64,000 nt of DNA from Pseudomonas sp. KU43P (GTDB lineage Bacteria > Pseudomonadota > Gammaproteobacteria > Pseudomonadales > Pseudomonadaceae). The stretch is from assembly GCF_033095865.1 (NCBI RefSeq), contig NZ_AP019365.1, positions 3,693,501 through 3,757,500 of the forward strand. Reading direction: 5' to 3'. The translations under genes were made by a program, and so were the position numbers. This document shows positions 18,783 to 26,299 of this stretch, piece after piece (positions within the stretch are counted from its first letter, which is position 1; each line of letters opens with the position of its first letter). Below the pieces are notes generated by a model that was not told the origin of the DNA, did not search any database, and saw nothing but the letters and a program-made list of their open reading frames with translations.

Positions 18783-18868
18783 AAAATCAATTCCGCATCC
18801 ATTCATTATCGGATGCCTTGCAGCCCTTTAAAATCAAGGGGGTAGCATTTGATTGCGGAACTGATTTT
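18783..18868. repeat. 15-bp inverted repeat just inside the attachment site
   Basis: AAAATCAATTCCGCA at 18,783-18,797 and the complement of AAAATCAGTTCCGCA at 18,854-18,868 differ at one base. Placed 35-120 bp from the tRNA core, they are candidates for integrase arm-type or excisionase sites. Confidence 0.45.
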
Positions 18869-18939
18869 CACCCTCCTTCGGCTCCCACCGACCTCGCTTG
18901 GCAGCCTGCCAGCAAGCAAGCATCATTGCTCTCAGATTC

Positions 18940-19134
18940 GCCTCAGAGCTCCCCATAGCCCTGCCGATTCCGCCCTCTCCAAGATGTCCGCCAAATCCCC
19001 GATGTGGACTTCATCCAGGAGGCGAGTGGCATAGGTATCTCGCGCAGAACAGATTGAGCCCGTCGGGATCCGCAACCAGTGCGAATTGGTCGTTGAGATC
19101 GGCCAGCCAGGCAGGAGGCAGACCGTCCATCATT
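18940..19134 (-). pseudogene. Frameshifted paralogue of the gene at 21,499
   Basis: From ATG 19,134 the frame reads MMDGLPPAWLADLNDQFALV, matching MMSQLPRAWLDELNDECALV of the gene at 21,499-21,801. After ADPDG the similarity moves to another frame (LLDEVHIGDLADILERAESA versus the EVDSDQLCEMLEFAESA region). So this is a decayed duplicate, cut off at the C-terminus near the attachment site. Confidence 0.6.
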
Positions 19135-19298
19135 CCTGCTGATTGCATTGCACTCGAAGGCCGTTACAGATCCTTCAGCACCGGCGGTGGGCACCTTGCC
19201 ATCAAACAGTATCCACACTAGTCTGCGGGCATGACACATGCTTGCCGCACCATAAGACCAATTTATTTTTGCAATTAGTCAAGCTAGTAAGGATGACA

Positions 19299-20576
19299 AT
19301 GCTGAACGATCTGGATGAGTTAATTCTAAGCTGCGAAGATCCTAGATCACGCCAATATATAGAGGAAGCAGTAACATGCTATAAGGCAGGCGCTTATCGA
19401 TCTTCGGTCGTAGCTTGTTGGATTGCAGTAGCTTTCGACCTAGTCGACAAAATAAGAGAATTGTCGGCAACTGGCGATAAGCAAGCCCAAAATGAGATTT
19501 CGCGATTCGAAGCCATTCAAAAAGCTCACAACCTCCCTGGCGCCTTAGCTTTTGAAAAAGAGCTACCATTAATGGCGAAAGACAAATTCGAGCTCATCTC
19601 ACACATTGAATACTTAGACATTGCCAGACTGGTAGAAGACCGCAACAGGTGCGCACACCCTTCACATGTGGCTGACAACCAGGTATTTTCCGCCTCGGCG
19701 GAACTAGCGAGGCTGCACATAGTAAACTCCGTTAACTCAATACTTTCAAAGCCTGCTTCTCAAGGTAAAGCCGCGCTGGAGAGAGTTCTAAGCGACATAA
19801 ATTCAAAATTCTTCCCAAATAATTTTGAAGATGTAGTAACTCTATTTGAGGCGGGACCATTAAAGCGGCCTAGGGGGGCTCTTTACAACAACTTATTGAC
19901 GGTCCTTTTAAAAACCGCTTTCAGCGGGACAGACCATGCGAAATTCAGCAAATGTGTGCTTGCCCTGTCAGCCATCAAAGCGATGCACCCTAATCTCTGG
20001 GACCAATTTTTCCCCGCAACCGCCAATAAAATCATAGAGCACGTGCGTGCAGAAGATGAACTTTGCCAAGGCGTCATAAGTATTGTTCGCCTTGCCAAGC
20101 TGGGTCTATGGAATGCCATGCCAAGCCCGGAAAAAATGAGAATTTTAACCTTCATCAAAAATGCACCACCAAAGCTATTCTCTGATTTAGATTGGTTCTA
20201 CATAGTAGACAAGCTTGCTATAGAGCTTATTGCAGCAGCCAATGAAAGAATCAAAATCGCTACATTTGATGAATTGAGCAAGGTGGATTGGTTTGCCATC
20301 CCCCCAACACTAATTGATCGACTCATAATTATTTACTCAAGCTCAGGAAACTTTGCTCAAGCGAACACGCATGGCCGCTACCTTAGACAAGTTATGCAAG
20401 AATGCAGCCCCACCTACAAACAAGCCAATGAGATTATAAGAATCGCCGCGCGCAATGACCAACTCAAGCATAGCAACGAGCTTCCTAGCGTACTGCGACA
20501 GTTGGAATCTATTGACGGAGGAAAGGAAGCAGTAGCTCAATTAATGCTTGATCATGATCTAAATATTGATTTTTAA
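19299..20576 (+). CDS. HEPN-motif protein, candidate defence or toxin gene
   Basis: 425 residues in DNA that is clearly richer in A+T than its neighbours. The N-terminal helical domain (YKAGAYRSSVVACWIAVAFDLVDKI at about 28-52) leads to RNRCAH at 115-120, the RNxxxH active-site pattern of HEPN ribonucleases. The remaining 300 residues are helical with no motif I recognise, and may sense or bind a partner. AAGGA precedes ATG 19,299; an ATG 6 bases earlier is possible. It sits alone, opposite in direction to the phage late genes, at the attachment-site end, where phages carry lysogenic accessory genes. RNase activity and anti-phage role are inferred. Confidence 0.75.
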   Translation: MLNDLDELILSCEDPRSRQYIEEAVTCYKAGAYRSSVVACWIAVAFDLVDKIRELSATGDKQAQNEISRFEAIQKAHNLPGALAFEKELPLMAKDKFELISHIEYLDIARLVEDRNRCAHPSHVADNQVFSASAELARLHIVNSVNSILSKPASQGKAALERVLSDINSKFFPNNFEDVVTLFEAGPLKRPRGALYNNLLTVLLKTAFSGTDHAKFSKCVLALSAIKAMHPNLWDQFFPATANKIIEHVRAEDELCQGVISIVRLAKLGLWNAMPSPEKMRILTFIKNAPPKLFSDLDWFYIVDKLAIELIAAANERIKIATFDELSKVDWFAIPPTLIDRLIIIYSSSGNFAQANTHGRYLRQVMQECSPTYKQANEIIRIAARNDQLKHSNELPSVLRQLESIDGGKEAVAQLMLDHDLNIDF

Positions 20577-20827
20577 GAATTTCTCGGGCGATACGGTTTA
20601 AGCGGTAAATACGTGCTATCTAGGTCGCGGAACCGCAATGATCTGAAGGTGCTCAACGGATTTCAAGACCGTGGTACAAGTGCCCAATCCGTGCGGCCCG
20701 ACCTGGGAAATCGATTCCAAAACAAACACGAAACGGCGGCTACAGGCCGCATACCGCAAGGGTCGCCCTTTCAGTTTTGGAACCGATTTTAGGCTCATCC
20801 GTCCTGCTAGAATGCGATCGACAAACC

Positions 20828-21313
20828 ATGGATTTTCTCGCGATGAGCCAGGAAGACACAACGGAACTCAACAATCACATTCAGCAGCATAACGTGTCGC
20901 AGGCCGCCGTTGTTGCCAGAGGCCAAGACTTGCTGAAAACACTGCTGCTGCTGAGCGGTGGTGCGCTTGCGGTCTGTGCGAGCTTCTTCTCCGCGAAGGT
21001 TGATCTGCCGCCCTCCACGATATTGCCAGTCCAGCTCGCATGGGTGTTCCTTACAGGAGCCATCATTTTTTTCGGCATGTCTCTTACCCTGCTTCTTGGA
21101 CGGGACTATCTGTTCGGAGAAATCGTGTCGCGGCAGTTGGAAGAATGGAAACAGGGTCGGCCCGATCCGAACGAGCCGGAGCTTTCAAAAAAATGGGACT
21201 GTGGCATTTGGGGAACCGGGCTGCTGGGCCTTCTGTGCTTTGTTCTGGGAATGGCGTGCTTCACATTCGCAGCTTGGCGCTTCCTGAGCGAGCAAATTCC
21301 CCTTATTGGCTGA
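20828..21313 (+). CDS. Membrane protein with C-terminal helices, unknown
   Basis: About 161 residues from ATG 20,828 (ATG 20,843 is equally possible, neither with a strong ribosome site). A soluble helical N-terminus (TTELNNHIQQHNVSQAAVVARG) is followed by four hydrophobic segments, paired around a charged cytoplasmic loop rich in Glu and Pro (EEWKQGRPDPNEPELSKKW). No family is recognised. It follows the HEPN gene in the same direction after a gap of about 250 bases, so a shared accessory module is possible but not shown. Confidence 0.6.
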   Translation: MDFLAMSQEDTTELNNHIQQHNVSQAAVVARGQDLLKTLLLLSGGALAVCASFFSAKVDLPPSTILPVQLAWVFLTGAIIFFGMSLTLLLGRDYLFGEIVSRQLEEWKQGRPDPNEPELSKKWDCGIWGTGLLGLLCFVLGMACFTFAAWRFLSEQIPLIG

Positions 21314-21498
21314 GAACTCTGGTACTGCAGCAGTAGTGTGGAAATTCGACTCAAGGCCGCGTCGTTCGCGGCCTATGCACTGGATTTGTCTAATATGCAT
21401 TGGCGAGTTTGGTTGAGTTTCGACCAGTAAAACCGAGAAGAAACAGCGCAGTTTTAGACAGAAAATCACCCTTCCCCGGCGTTCTGCCGACAGCCCGC

Positions 21499-21801
21499 TT
21501 ACCCTTCAGCAGGCGGCACTTTCCCCACACCTTTGATCATCTGGTTACCCCATTCGGGCAGCGGCTCGTGATGACGGAACAGCCCCGTTGCATACATATC
21601 CTCGTGCTCGTTCAGTCCATACAGCCGCGCAGACTCCGCGAACTCAAGCATTTCGCATAGCTGATCGGAATCAACTTCCCGGCGCAGGTGTGCGGCCTTA
21701 GCCATCTCGCTGAGGACAGCAGCGCGCCCGTCCGGATCTGTGACCAGGGCACACTCGTCATTGAGCTCATCCAGCCAGGCTCTAGGCAGTTGGCTCATCA
21801 T
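21499..21801 (-). CDS. Prophage small protein, second gene of an SOS-controlled pair
   Basis: 100 residues starting MMSQLPRAWLDELNDE, helical and acidic, ending GNQMIKGVGKVPPAEG. No domain is known to me. It overlaps the stop of the upstream gene at 21,798, so it should be co-expressed with it from the LexA-box promoter at 22,102. A decayed copy of the same gene lies next to the attachment site (18,940-19,134), so the family recurs in such elements. Confidence 0.65.
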   Translation of the reverse strand: MMSQLPRAWLDELNDECALVTDPDGRAAVLSEMAKAAHLRREVDSDQLCEMLEFAESARLYGLNEHEDMYATGLFRHHEPLPEWGNQMIKGVGKVPPAEG

Positions 21802-22091
21802 TCAGTCCTGCACCACCACGACTGCGCATAAATCACGCCGTCGATCTCTTCCACTCCATTGATGTTCATGCCGAGCTGGGCCATGCCATTGACCTTGGCG
21901 TCGTGCAGCCGCGGGATGATGTCGCCGCTGGGCGTTGGGTTGAACACCCAGGCCTGAGTCGACACCCGGCCAAGCGGCTCACTGTGGTGGTCGCCGATAT
22001 GGATGTCGGCGCGCAGGGGTTTGACCTTCCTGAGCTGATCAGTGGGAATGGCCACACCATTCACGCGGCGGCGCACGAGGAGAAAGTACAT
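21798..22091 (-). CDS. Prophage protein directly behind a LexA box
   Basis: 97 residues from MYFLLVRRRVNGVAIPTDQL. The body (KPLRADIHIGDHHSEPLGRVSTQAWV) is beta-rich with several His and Trp residues and ends in QSWWCRTE. Function unknown. The LexA box ends only 10 bases upstream of this ATG, leaving little room for a ribosome site (weak GGTG); the longer open frame would run through the box and is less likely. Predicted to be induced together with prophage induction. Confidence 0.65.
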   Translation of the reverse strand: MYFLLVRRRVNGVAIPTDQLRKVKPLRADIHIGDHHSEPLGRVSTQAWVFNPTPSGDIIPRLHDAKVNGMAQLGMNINGVEEIDGVIYAQSWWCRTE

Positions 22092-22101
22092 GGGGCACCA
22101 A

Positions 22102-22121
22102 TACTGTATATGGATACAGTA
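22102..22121 (-). promoter_or_regulatory. LexA (SOS) box
   Basis: TACTGTATATGGATACAGTA keeps CTGT-N8-ACAG and flanking TA on both sides. It lies directly upstream of the minus-strand pair 22,091-21,499. Confidence 0.8.
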
Positions 22122-22165
22122 TCGTATAGTGCGAGGGGTGTAAGGGGCAATCACCGATCAGCGGA

Positions 22166-22390
22166 CTAGTGGAGTGGGGGAAAATCTTTACCGCGGGCCT
22201 TGGCGACCGATCGAAGCTGGTAGTCCGAAACGGCCTGGAACAGCGATTCCGCCAGAAGGTGCAGTCGCTCAACCTCTGCAGCAGGCAGGCCTGCGGCCTC
22301 GGCCTCGTGGTATGCCCGCATCGCTTCGATGGCCTGCTTGATGAGTGGCTCGCCAGCCTCAATTAGCCCAATGAAAGTACGCTTCTCCAC
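22166..22390 (-). CDS. Small helical phage protein
   Basis: 74 residues, MEKRTFIGLIEAGEPLIKQA start, alpha-helical and charged throughout (AIEAMRAYHEAEAAGL, VERLHLLAESLFQAV). No domain recognised. It follows the Rz gene by 13 bases in the late operon direction and is probably the last gene of the late transcript before the SOS pair. Confidence 0.6.
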   Translation of the reverse strand: MEKRTFIGLIEAGEPLIKQAIEAMRAYHEAEAAGLPAAEVERLHLLAESLFQAVSDYQLRSVAKARGKDFPPLH

Positions 22391-22403
22391 CGCTAGGCTC
22401 CGA

Positions 22404-22919
22404 TCAGTTGATCAGCGCATTATAGGATGCCTCGCACGTCAAACCAGCTAACCTGGCGCGGTCATAAGCTTTCGCCAGCTCTCCCGCTCGTTCATCAGCC
22501 CGTGCGAGCAGTTCGGAGAGCACCATAGCGGCGCGGGTGGCTGCTTGGCCTCGGGTAATAGCGCCGGTATCCGAGCCGGGGCAACTGACGGTGGCGGCGA
22601 GATTGGCACCTTCGTCGCGCAGCCGCTGGCCAGCAGCATCGGCACCAGCAGCGCCAGCATCAGCAATCGTTCGTTCTTCCTGGGCATGGGCTCTCGCGTC
22701 CTCCTGCGCTTGCGCGCGTCGTTGTTCTTCCTTTCTTGCATCGCGCTCGCCAATCACTTCCGCCAAGCGATCGCCGCTGTCCCGCTGAGCTGCCACTTGG
22801 CCGGCGCTCGCCTGCTCCACAGATCGACCGTGCTGGTAGGCAACCCAGTGCGACGCCAGCAATAAAGCGAGAGACAGGATCAACAGCGGCACCTTAAGTT
22901 TCGCTACCAGTTGTTCCAT
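22404..22919 (-). CDS. i-spanin (Rz-like)
   Basis: 171 residues. One N-terminal membrane anchor (VPLLILSLALLLASHWVAYQ) is followed by a long Ala/Arg/Glu/Gln-rich coiled coil and a C-terminal tail with a Cys pair (SCPGSD, LTCEAS). This is the inner-membrane spanin that, with Rz1, spans the periplasm and fuses membranes at lysis. GGAGG lies 4 bases before the ATG. Its 5' end overlaps the upstream gene by 16 bases, and rz1 is nested within it in another frame. Confidence 0.85.
   Translation of the reverse strand: MEQLVAKLKVPLLILSLALLLASHWVAYQHGRSVEQASAGQVAAQRDSGDRLAEVIGERDARKEEQRRAQAQEDARAHAQEERTIADAGAAGADAAGQRLRDEGANLAATVSCPGSDTGAITRGQAATRAAMVLSELLARADERAGELAKAYDRARLAGLTCEASYNALIN
22448..22687 (-). 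CDS. o-spanin (Rz1-like lipoprotein) nested in Rz
   Basis: 79 residues in a different frame, wholly inside the Rz gene. It starts MPRKNERLLMLALLVPML and has a lipobox ASGC, then a proline-rich stretch (PISPPPSVAPARIPALLP), the hallmark of Rz1 proteins. It would sit on the outer membrane facing Rz. The nested arrangement is the same as in lambda. Confidence 0.85.
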   Translation of the reverse strand: MPRKNERLLMLALLVPMLLASGCATKVPISPPPSVAPARIPALLPEAKQPPAPLWCSPNCSHGLMNERESWRKLMTAPG

Positions 22920-23221
22920 GAAGCCTCCCAATCAGGAAGGTCTACCGTTTCACCGGCCAGGGAGTGGGTGCAGTCGCCTAGGTACTGGATACGTCCGTCG
23001 GTGACGAATGAATGGCAGACCGTTTCTTTGCTGACCATGCGGTACCGGGCCAGTACGGACGGCGTGAACGTCGGCGCCTCGGCATTTCCGTTGTAGCCCC
23101 AGCGAGGGCCTGGCCCTGCCCCAACGTTGAGGCTATGCGGCAAATTGCATCCATTGCAGAAGAACCAGAGCGAACCATCCCCGCCCCGGCCCAGGCATCG
23201 GCCAATCGTCTTGATCGTCAT
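22904..23221 (-). CDS. DUF6527-like phage protein
   Basis: 105 residues. FFCNGCNLPHSLNV near the N-terminus gives a CxxC-His cluster, and APTFTPSVL followed by VCHSFVTDGRIQYLGDCTHSLAG is a pattern I know from small phage and plasmid proteins grouped as DUF6527; these appear to bind metal. It lies between the putative lysin and Rz and overlaps both, so it belongs to the lysis cassette by position, with unknown role. Confidence 0.65.
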   Translation of the reverse strand: MTIKTIGRCLGRGGDGSLWFFCNGCNLPHSLNVGAGPGPRWGYNGNAEAPTFTPSVLARYRMVSKETVCHSFVTDGRIQYLGDCTHSLAGETVDLPDWEASWNNW

Positions 23222-23661
23222 GCCAGCGCCCTCCGCACGCCCTCATCGATGATCCCCGCCGGATACGGGTTGCCGCCGTTCTCATGAATGATGATGCTGA
23301 CCACCATCCCGCGCAGTGTGACCGCGTCCTTGATATTGATAGGGTCTGTGGTGCGCACGCCCAGACGCTTTGCCACGGCGCCGGCGTAGGCCTGGGTGTC
23401 GTTCTCGTTGCTTGGCGCCCAGCGGTTGATGGTTTCGAGCACCGTATCAATGCCCTTCCCGCCCACGCCCGGCATACCGTCCTTGCCCCGGTAGTTGATG
23501 AGCAGCTTGCCCAGGGCGCGGATGCCATTCTCGGGCGTGTCGAAGATTGCGAAGCGGCCACCAGGTTCCTTGCCGATCTGGCCCTGCCAGTTGTTGCGAG
23601 GGTTGAAATCGATATTGCCGGGGTTGCGGTTGCGCACGCCCCGGGGCTGGGATTGGGTCAT
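23218..23661 (-). CDS. Putative phage lysin / structural P5-like protein
   Basis: 147 residues starting MTQSQPRGVRNRNPGNI. The RGxRNxNPGNI...W.GQ.G...GRFA.FDTPENGIRAL pattern is typical of phage proteins named structural protein P5 or virion-associated peptidoglycan hydrolase with a lysozyme-like fold. Its place next to Rz/Rz1 argues for the endolysin of this phage. No signal peptide, so it would need the holins, which are 23 kb away. Catalytic residues are not certain. Confidence 0.7.
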   Translation of the reverse strand: MTQSQPRGVRNRNPGNIDFNPRNNWQGQIGKEPGGRFAIFDTPENGIRALGKLLINYRGKDGMPGVGGKGIDTVLETINRWAPSNENDTQAYAGAVAKRLGVRTTDPINIKDAVTLRGMVVSIIIHENGGNPYPAGIIDEGVRRALA

Positions 23662-23676
23662 GGGTTTTCTCCAGGC

Positions 23677-23700
23677 AAAAAAATACCGCCAGGCGGCGGT
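23677..23700 (-). terminator. Intrinsic terminator inside the late operon
   Basis: Minus strand: ACCGCC-GCCT-GGCGGT followed by ATTTTTTT, between the tail fibre assembly gene and the lysin gene. Confidence 0.75.
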
Positions 23701-23718
23701 CGGTGGTCTTGGTGCGGA

Positions 23719-24312
23719 TCAGGCCGGAGGCGCGGGCCAGTCGATTTCGTTGGGGTAACCATCCTGCTCAGGCAGGCGGCTAAGCGCGACACGGTATTTC
23801 TTCCAGAGCTTGAGGCGCGCCTCTTCGTCTGTCGTCGCTTCGTCGATATCGACGGCATCCTGCAACGGGGCGATGGCAGCATCGGCGACGGCACGACGCT
23901 GGCCGAGATCGGCGGTCACGGTGGCAAACAGTTGCTCGGCGGCGGCCTGGGCCTTCGCTTCAGCGGTGACTACCTGCGACCAGTCGATCACGCCTGAAGT
24001 CGCGGCGAGGCGATCACCGAGCTCAAGGCCAGGGAGTTGCACCTGCCCATCGGCCGGGTAGATATCTACCGGGAACCGAGCAGCCTGCGGAGCATCAGCC
24101 GCGTGCGGCAACATCAGGGTAAGCACCAGGTCACCGTTTACGCGCTCGACCGGCGCGATAACGAACTCACATCCGACTGCCTCAGATGGCAAGGTGGCGC
24201 CGTCGGCCAAACGGGAGAAGTCCAGCGCCACGCCGTTGATTTCCATAACTTCGCCAGCCTTGAACACGGCAAGCTGCAGGTCAGACCGAACTGGAGAAAG
24301 CTTGATAATCAT
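23719..24312 (-). CDS. Tail fibre assembly protein
   Basis: 197 residues, starting MIIKLSPVRSDLQ. The C-terminal region ARLKLWKKYRVALSRLPEQ followed by EIDWPAPPA is the conserved end of tail fibre assembly chaperones of lambdoid and Mu-like phages, which help the fibre trimerise. The ATG overlaps the stop of the fibre gene upstream (TAATG), so the two are coupled. The N-terminal half is less conserved and likely matched to this fibre. Confidence 0.8.
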   Translation of the reverse strand: MIIKLSPVRSDLQLAVFKAGEVMEINGVALDFSRLADGATLPSEAVGCEFVIAPVERVNGDLVLTLMLPHAADAPQAARFPVDIYPADGQVQLPGLELGDRLAATSGVIDWSQVVTAEAKAQAAAEQLFATVTADLGQRRAVADAAIAPLQDAVDIDEATTDEEARLKLWKKYRVALSRLPEQDGYPNEIDWPAPPA

Positions 24313-25100
24313 TAGAACCACCTCCCGATGGCCTTCCAAGAAAAGATAACGTCCGCTGTCGAGGAAAGGTACAGCTGGAATGTCATCGTTCCGCTCGAAC
24401 CGTTGGCGCGATACGGCACACAAATAACCCGGTAGGCCCCCTCTGTTACACCGCCACCCAACTCAACTGGGGCGGCGCCCGCGAACGCCACTGGCCAGGT
24501 AATCGTTTGGCCCACTGGCGAAATGTATTGCCCGCCAGCTGCGGAGGTAATTCCTCCGGTGTATGTCGCCGTCCCCCAGCAAACCATCGCCCCGCTGGCA
24601 TATTTTATGTAATGCCCGTTTGCGTTGCTGCCCTGCTCAAGGATTGCGCCGGTGGGCGTGCCGCCGCTCTGGCTCACCGTGCCCGCGATGTCGGCAACGG
24701 CTGCCGCTTTCAGGCCGAGCCCACTACGGGCCAATGCCGCCGTAGTGCCTCCGGTGCCGCCTTTGGTCACCGGCACCACGTTCTCGGTGGATACTGCGCC
24801 CAGACCGGCCAGCGTCGAACCCCAGGTGTTCGCGATGTCGTTGAACTTGTCGGCCAGGGTCTTGGTGTACCCCTGCACCGGCGTGATGGCGTAGGAGCCT
24901 CCGCTCACTGTGGCACCTTGATAAGCCGGCAGGATGCTCAGCACCGCGCCACTGGCGATGTTGGTCACCTCATACCAGCGCCCATCCGGGCCGAGGAACG
25001 CATCGCCCACCCTGCCGTTTGCTGAAAAGTTGGTGCCGGTACCGGTCACCGTTGTTTGGCCGGCCGTGATCGCGACCGTGCCTGTCCTGTACCAGGGCAT
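24312..25100 (-). CDS. Tail fibre protein
   Basis: 262 residues. The N-terminus (MPWYRTGTVAITAGQTTVTGTGTNFSAN) is a Gly/Thr-rich beta region common at the virion-attachment end of short fibres, with VPVTKGGTGGTTAALARSGLG, a repeat-like collar seen in many phage fibres. The C-terminus (MVCWGTATYTGGITS ... VIFSWKAIGRWF) resembles receptor-binding tips. It lies immediately before its assembly chaperone. Confidence 0.75.
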   Translation of the reverse strand: MPWYRTGTVAITAGQTTVTGTGTNFSANGRVGDAFLGPDGRWYEVTNIASGAVLSILPAYQGATVSGGSYAITPVQGYTKTLADKFNDIANTWGSTLAGLGAVSTENVVPVTKGGTGGTTAALARSGLGLKAAAVADIAGTVSQSGGTPTGAILEQGSNANGHYIKYASGAMVCWGTATYTGGITSAAGGQYISPVGQTITWPVAFAGAAPVELGGGVTEGAYRVICVPYRANGSSGTMTFQLYLSSTADVIFSWKAIGRWF

Positions 25101-25112
25101 GGGATGCTCCGA

Positions 25113-25985
25113 TTAGTTGAATGGGAATGGCAGGTTGTCCGTCTTAATGACGAGAGCCTGTGGATAACGGTCGGTGGGAATATCAAAGTAATTTCGCGAC
25201 CCGGTCGTGCTGATCACCATTGTGGTTCTGGCGGCATCGCAGGCCATGAAATAAATCCCGCCTACCGCGCCATAAGCCCCATCCATGTGCGCCTGCATAT
25301 ACCCATAAGATGGGCACGGCGAGCCAGGCGCGGACATGTCGTCCATGATTCCCTGGCCAAACGATCTAGAGAATGTCGTGCTCGCTGCGTATTCGCCTGA
25401 ACCTATCGAGACAAATACACGGGTCACACAGTAATAGGGTCCACTGTTGATAAAACGGGTGGCCTGCCTGGTAGCCCCCAAGAAAGGCACCCCGTACAGC
25501 TTTATTCCGTTCCACACTGTGGGCGTAGGCGGCGGTGGAGCTTGAATCACCGTCACAATGTCGAGCGGGCGTTGCAGCGAGTTGAAGGTCAAAGCCCCGG
25601 ACTCGTCGTAGCACTTCAATCCGGCGCCATTCAGGTTGTTCCGCATGGTGTCGAAGTAGTAGAACTTCGTGGATGGGCTGGCTCCTATAAAGTAAAAGAT
25701 GGTGGTATCCCCCGACTTGGAAGAACCACAGGAAATCCCAGAGCCCGTGATGAAGACGATCGGCGCAACAGCTCCAGTAACGCTAAATCCGTGAATAGGA
25801 TCTGCGATAGAGGACTCGGCAAAGCTGCTGCCTTCATTGGGTGGCAGTTGCGCGGACCGGTGGTCAAGCCGGGGCCAGTTGAGTTGAAACGACAGATACC
25901 CACTCTTCAACAGTCCATAGGTGATCTTTTCGGTGTCGAACAAGAGGGTACCGTTGTCCTTAAATACCTTCAGGCCTGCTGACAT
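25113..25985 (-). CDS. Tail-tip associated protein, AGLKV module
   Basis: 290 residues beginning MSAGLKVFKDNGTLLFDTEKI. The opening SAGLKV-(F)-(K)DNG-LLFDT recurs in the next gene upstream (MTAGLKVYDSSGLALLDMT), so both carry a related N-terminal module, probably for attachment to the tail tip. A proline stretch (APPPPTPTVWNG) divides the protein. The remainder is beta-rich and not recognised. Its ATG overlaps the stop of the upstream gene. Confidence 0.6.
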   Translation of the reverse strand: MSAGLKVFKDNGTLLFDTEKITYGLLKSGYLSFQLNWPRLDHRSAQLPPNEGSSFAESSIADPIHGFSVTGAVAPIVFITGSGISCGSSKSGDTTIFYFIGASPSTKFYYFDTMRNNLNGAGLKCYDESGALTFNSLQRPLDIVTVIQAPPPPTPTVWNGIKLYGVPFLGATRQATRFINSGPYYCVTRVFVSIGSGEYAASTTFSRSFGQGIMDDMSAPGSPCPSYGYMQAHMDGAYGAVGGIYFMACDAARTTMVISTTGSRNYFDIPTDRYPQALVIKTDNLPFPFN

Positions 25986-26299
25986 CAGTAATATCCGTAG
26001 TGAATGCGGCAGTTGAGCGAGTAGAAGCCCCAGCCGCCAGGGTATGAGTACTGCCAAGACAAGGTGGCGGCCGAGGCTCCCACAGTTAGGGTTATCCCCG
26101 GCCGCTTCCCGAGGTACTTGTTCTGCGCAGATATTTCGGTGACTGCGTAGAACAGCGTTTTTCCCGCCGGCGCGAGGGGAATCGAGCGCGAGCCATTGGC
26201 CGCCCCCGTGTCCACATACCCCATCATCTGGCTGATCGAGCTAGTCATATCCAGCAGTGCCAGGCCGCTTGAGTCGTAGACCTTCAAGCCTGCCGTCAT
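25985..26299 (-). CDS. Small tail-tip protein, AGLKV module
   Basis: 104 residues, MTAGLKVYDSSGLALLDMTSSISQMMG, followed by a beta-sandwich-like sequence ending LNCRIHYGYY. It is like a stand-alone version of the N-terminal module of the next gene. It starts inside the last codons of the gpJ-like gene (4-base overlap), so it is translationally coupled to the tip protein and probably assembles with it. Confidence 0.6.
   Translation of the reverse strand: MTAGLKVYDSSGLALLDMTSSISQMMGYVDTGAANGSRSIPLAPAGKTLFYAVTEISAQNKYLGKRPGITLTVGASAATLSWQYSYPGGWGFYSLNCRIHYGYY

Noticed and set aside
20616..20861. tRNA-Ser-like resemblance on the minus strand (CGGTCTTGAAATCCG)
   Set aside because: Only an anticodon-arm-like piece can be drawn; no acceptor stem or T arm fits around it, so no tRNA is called.
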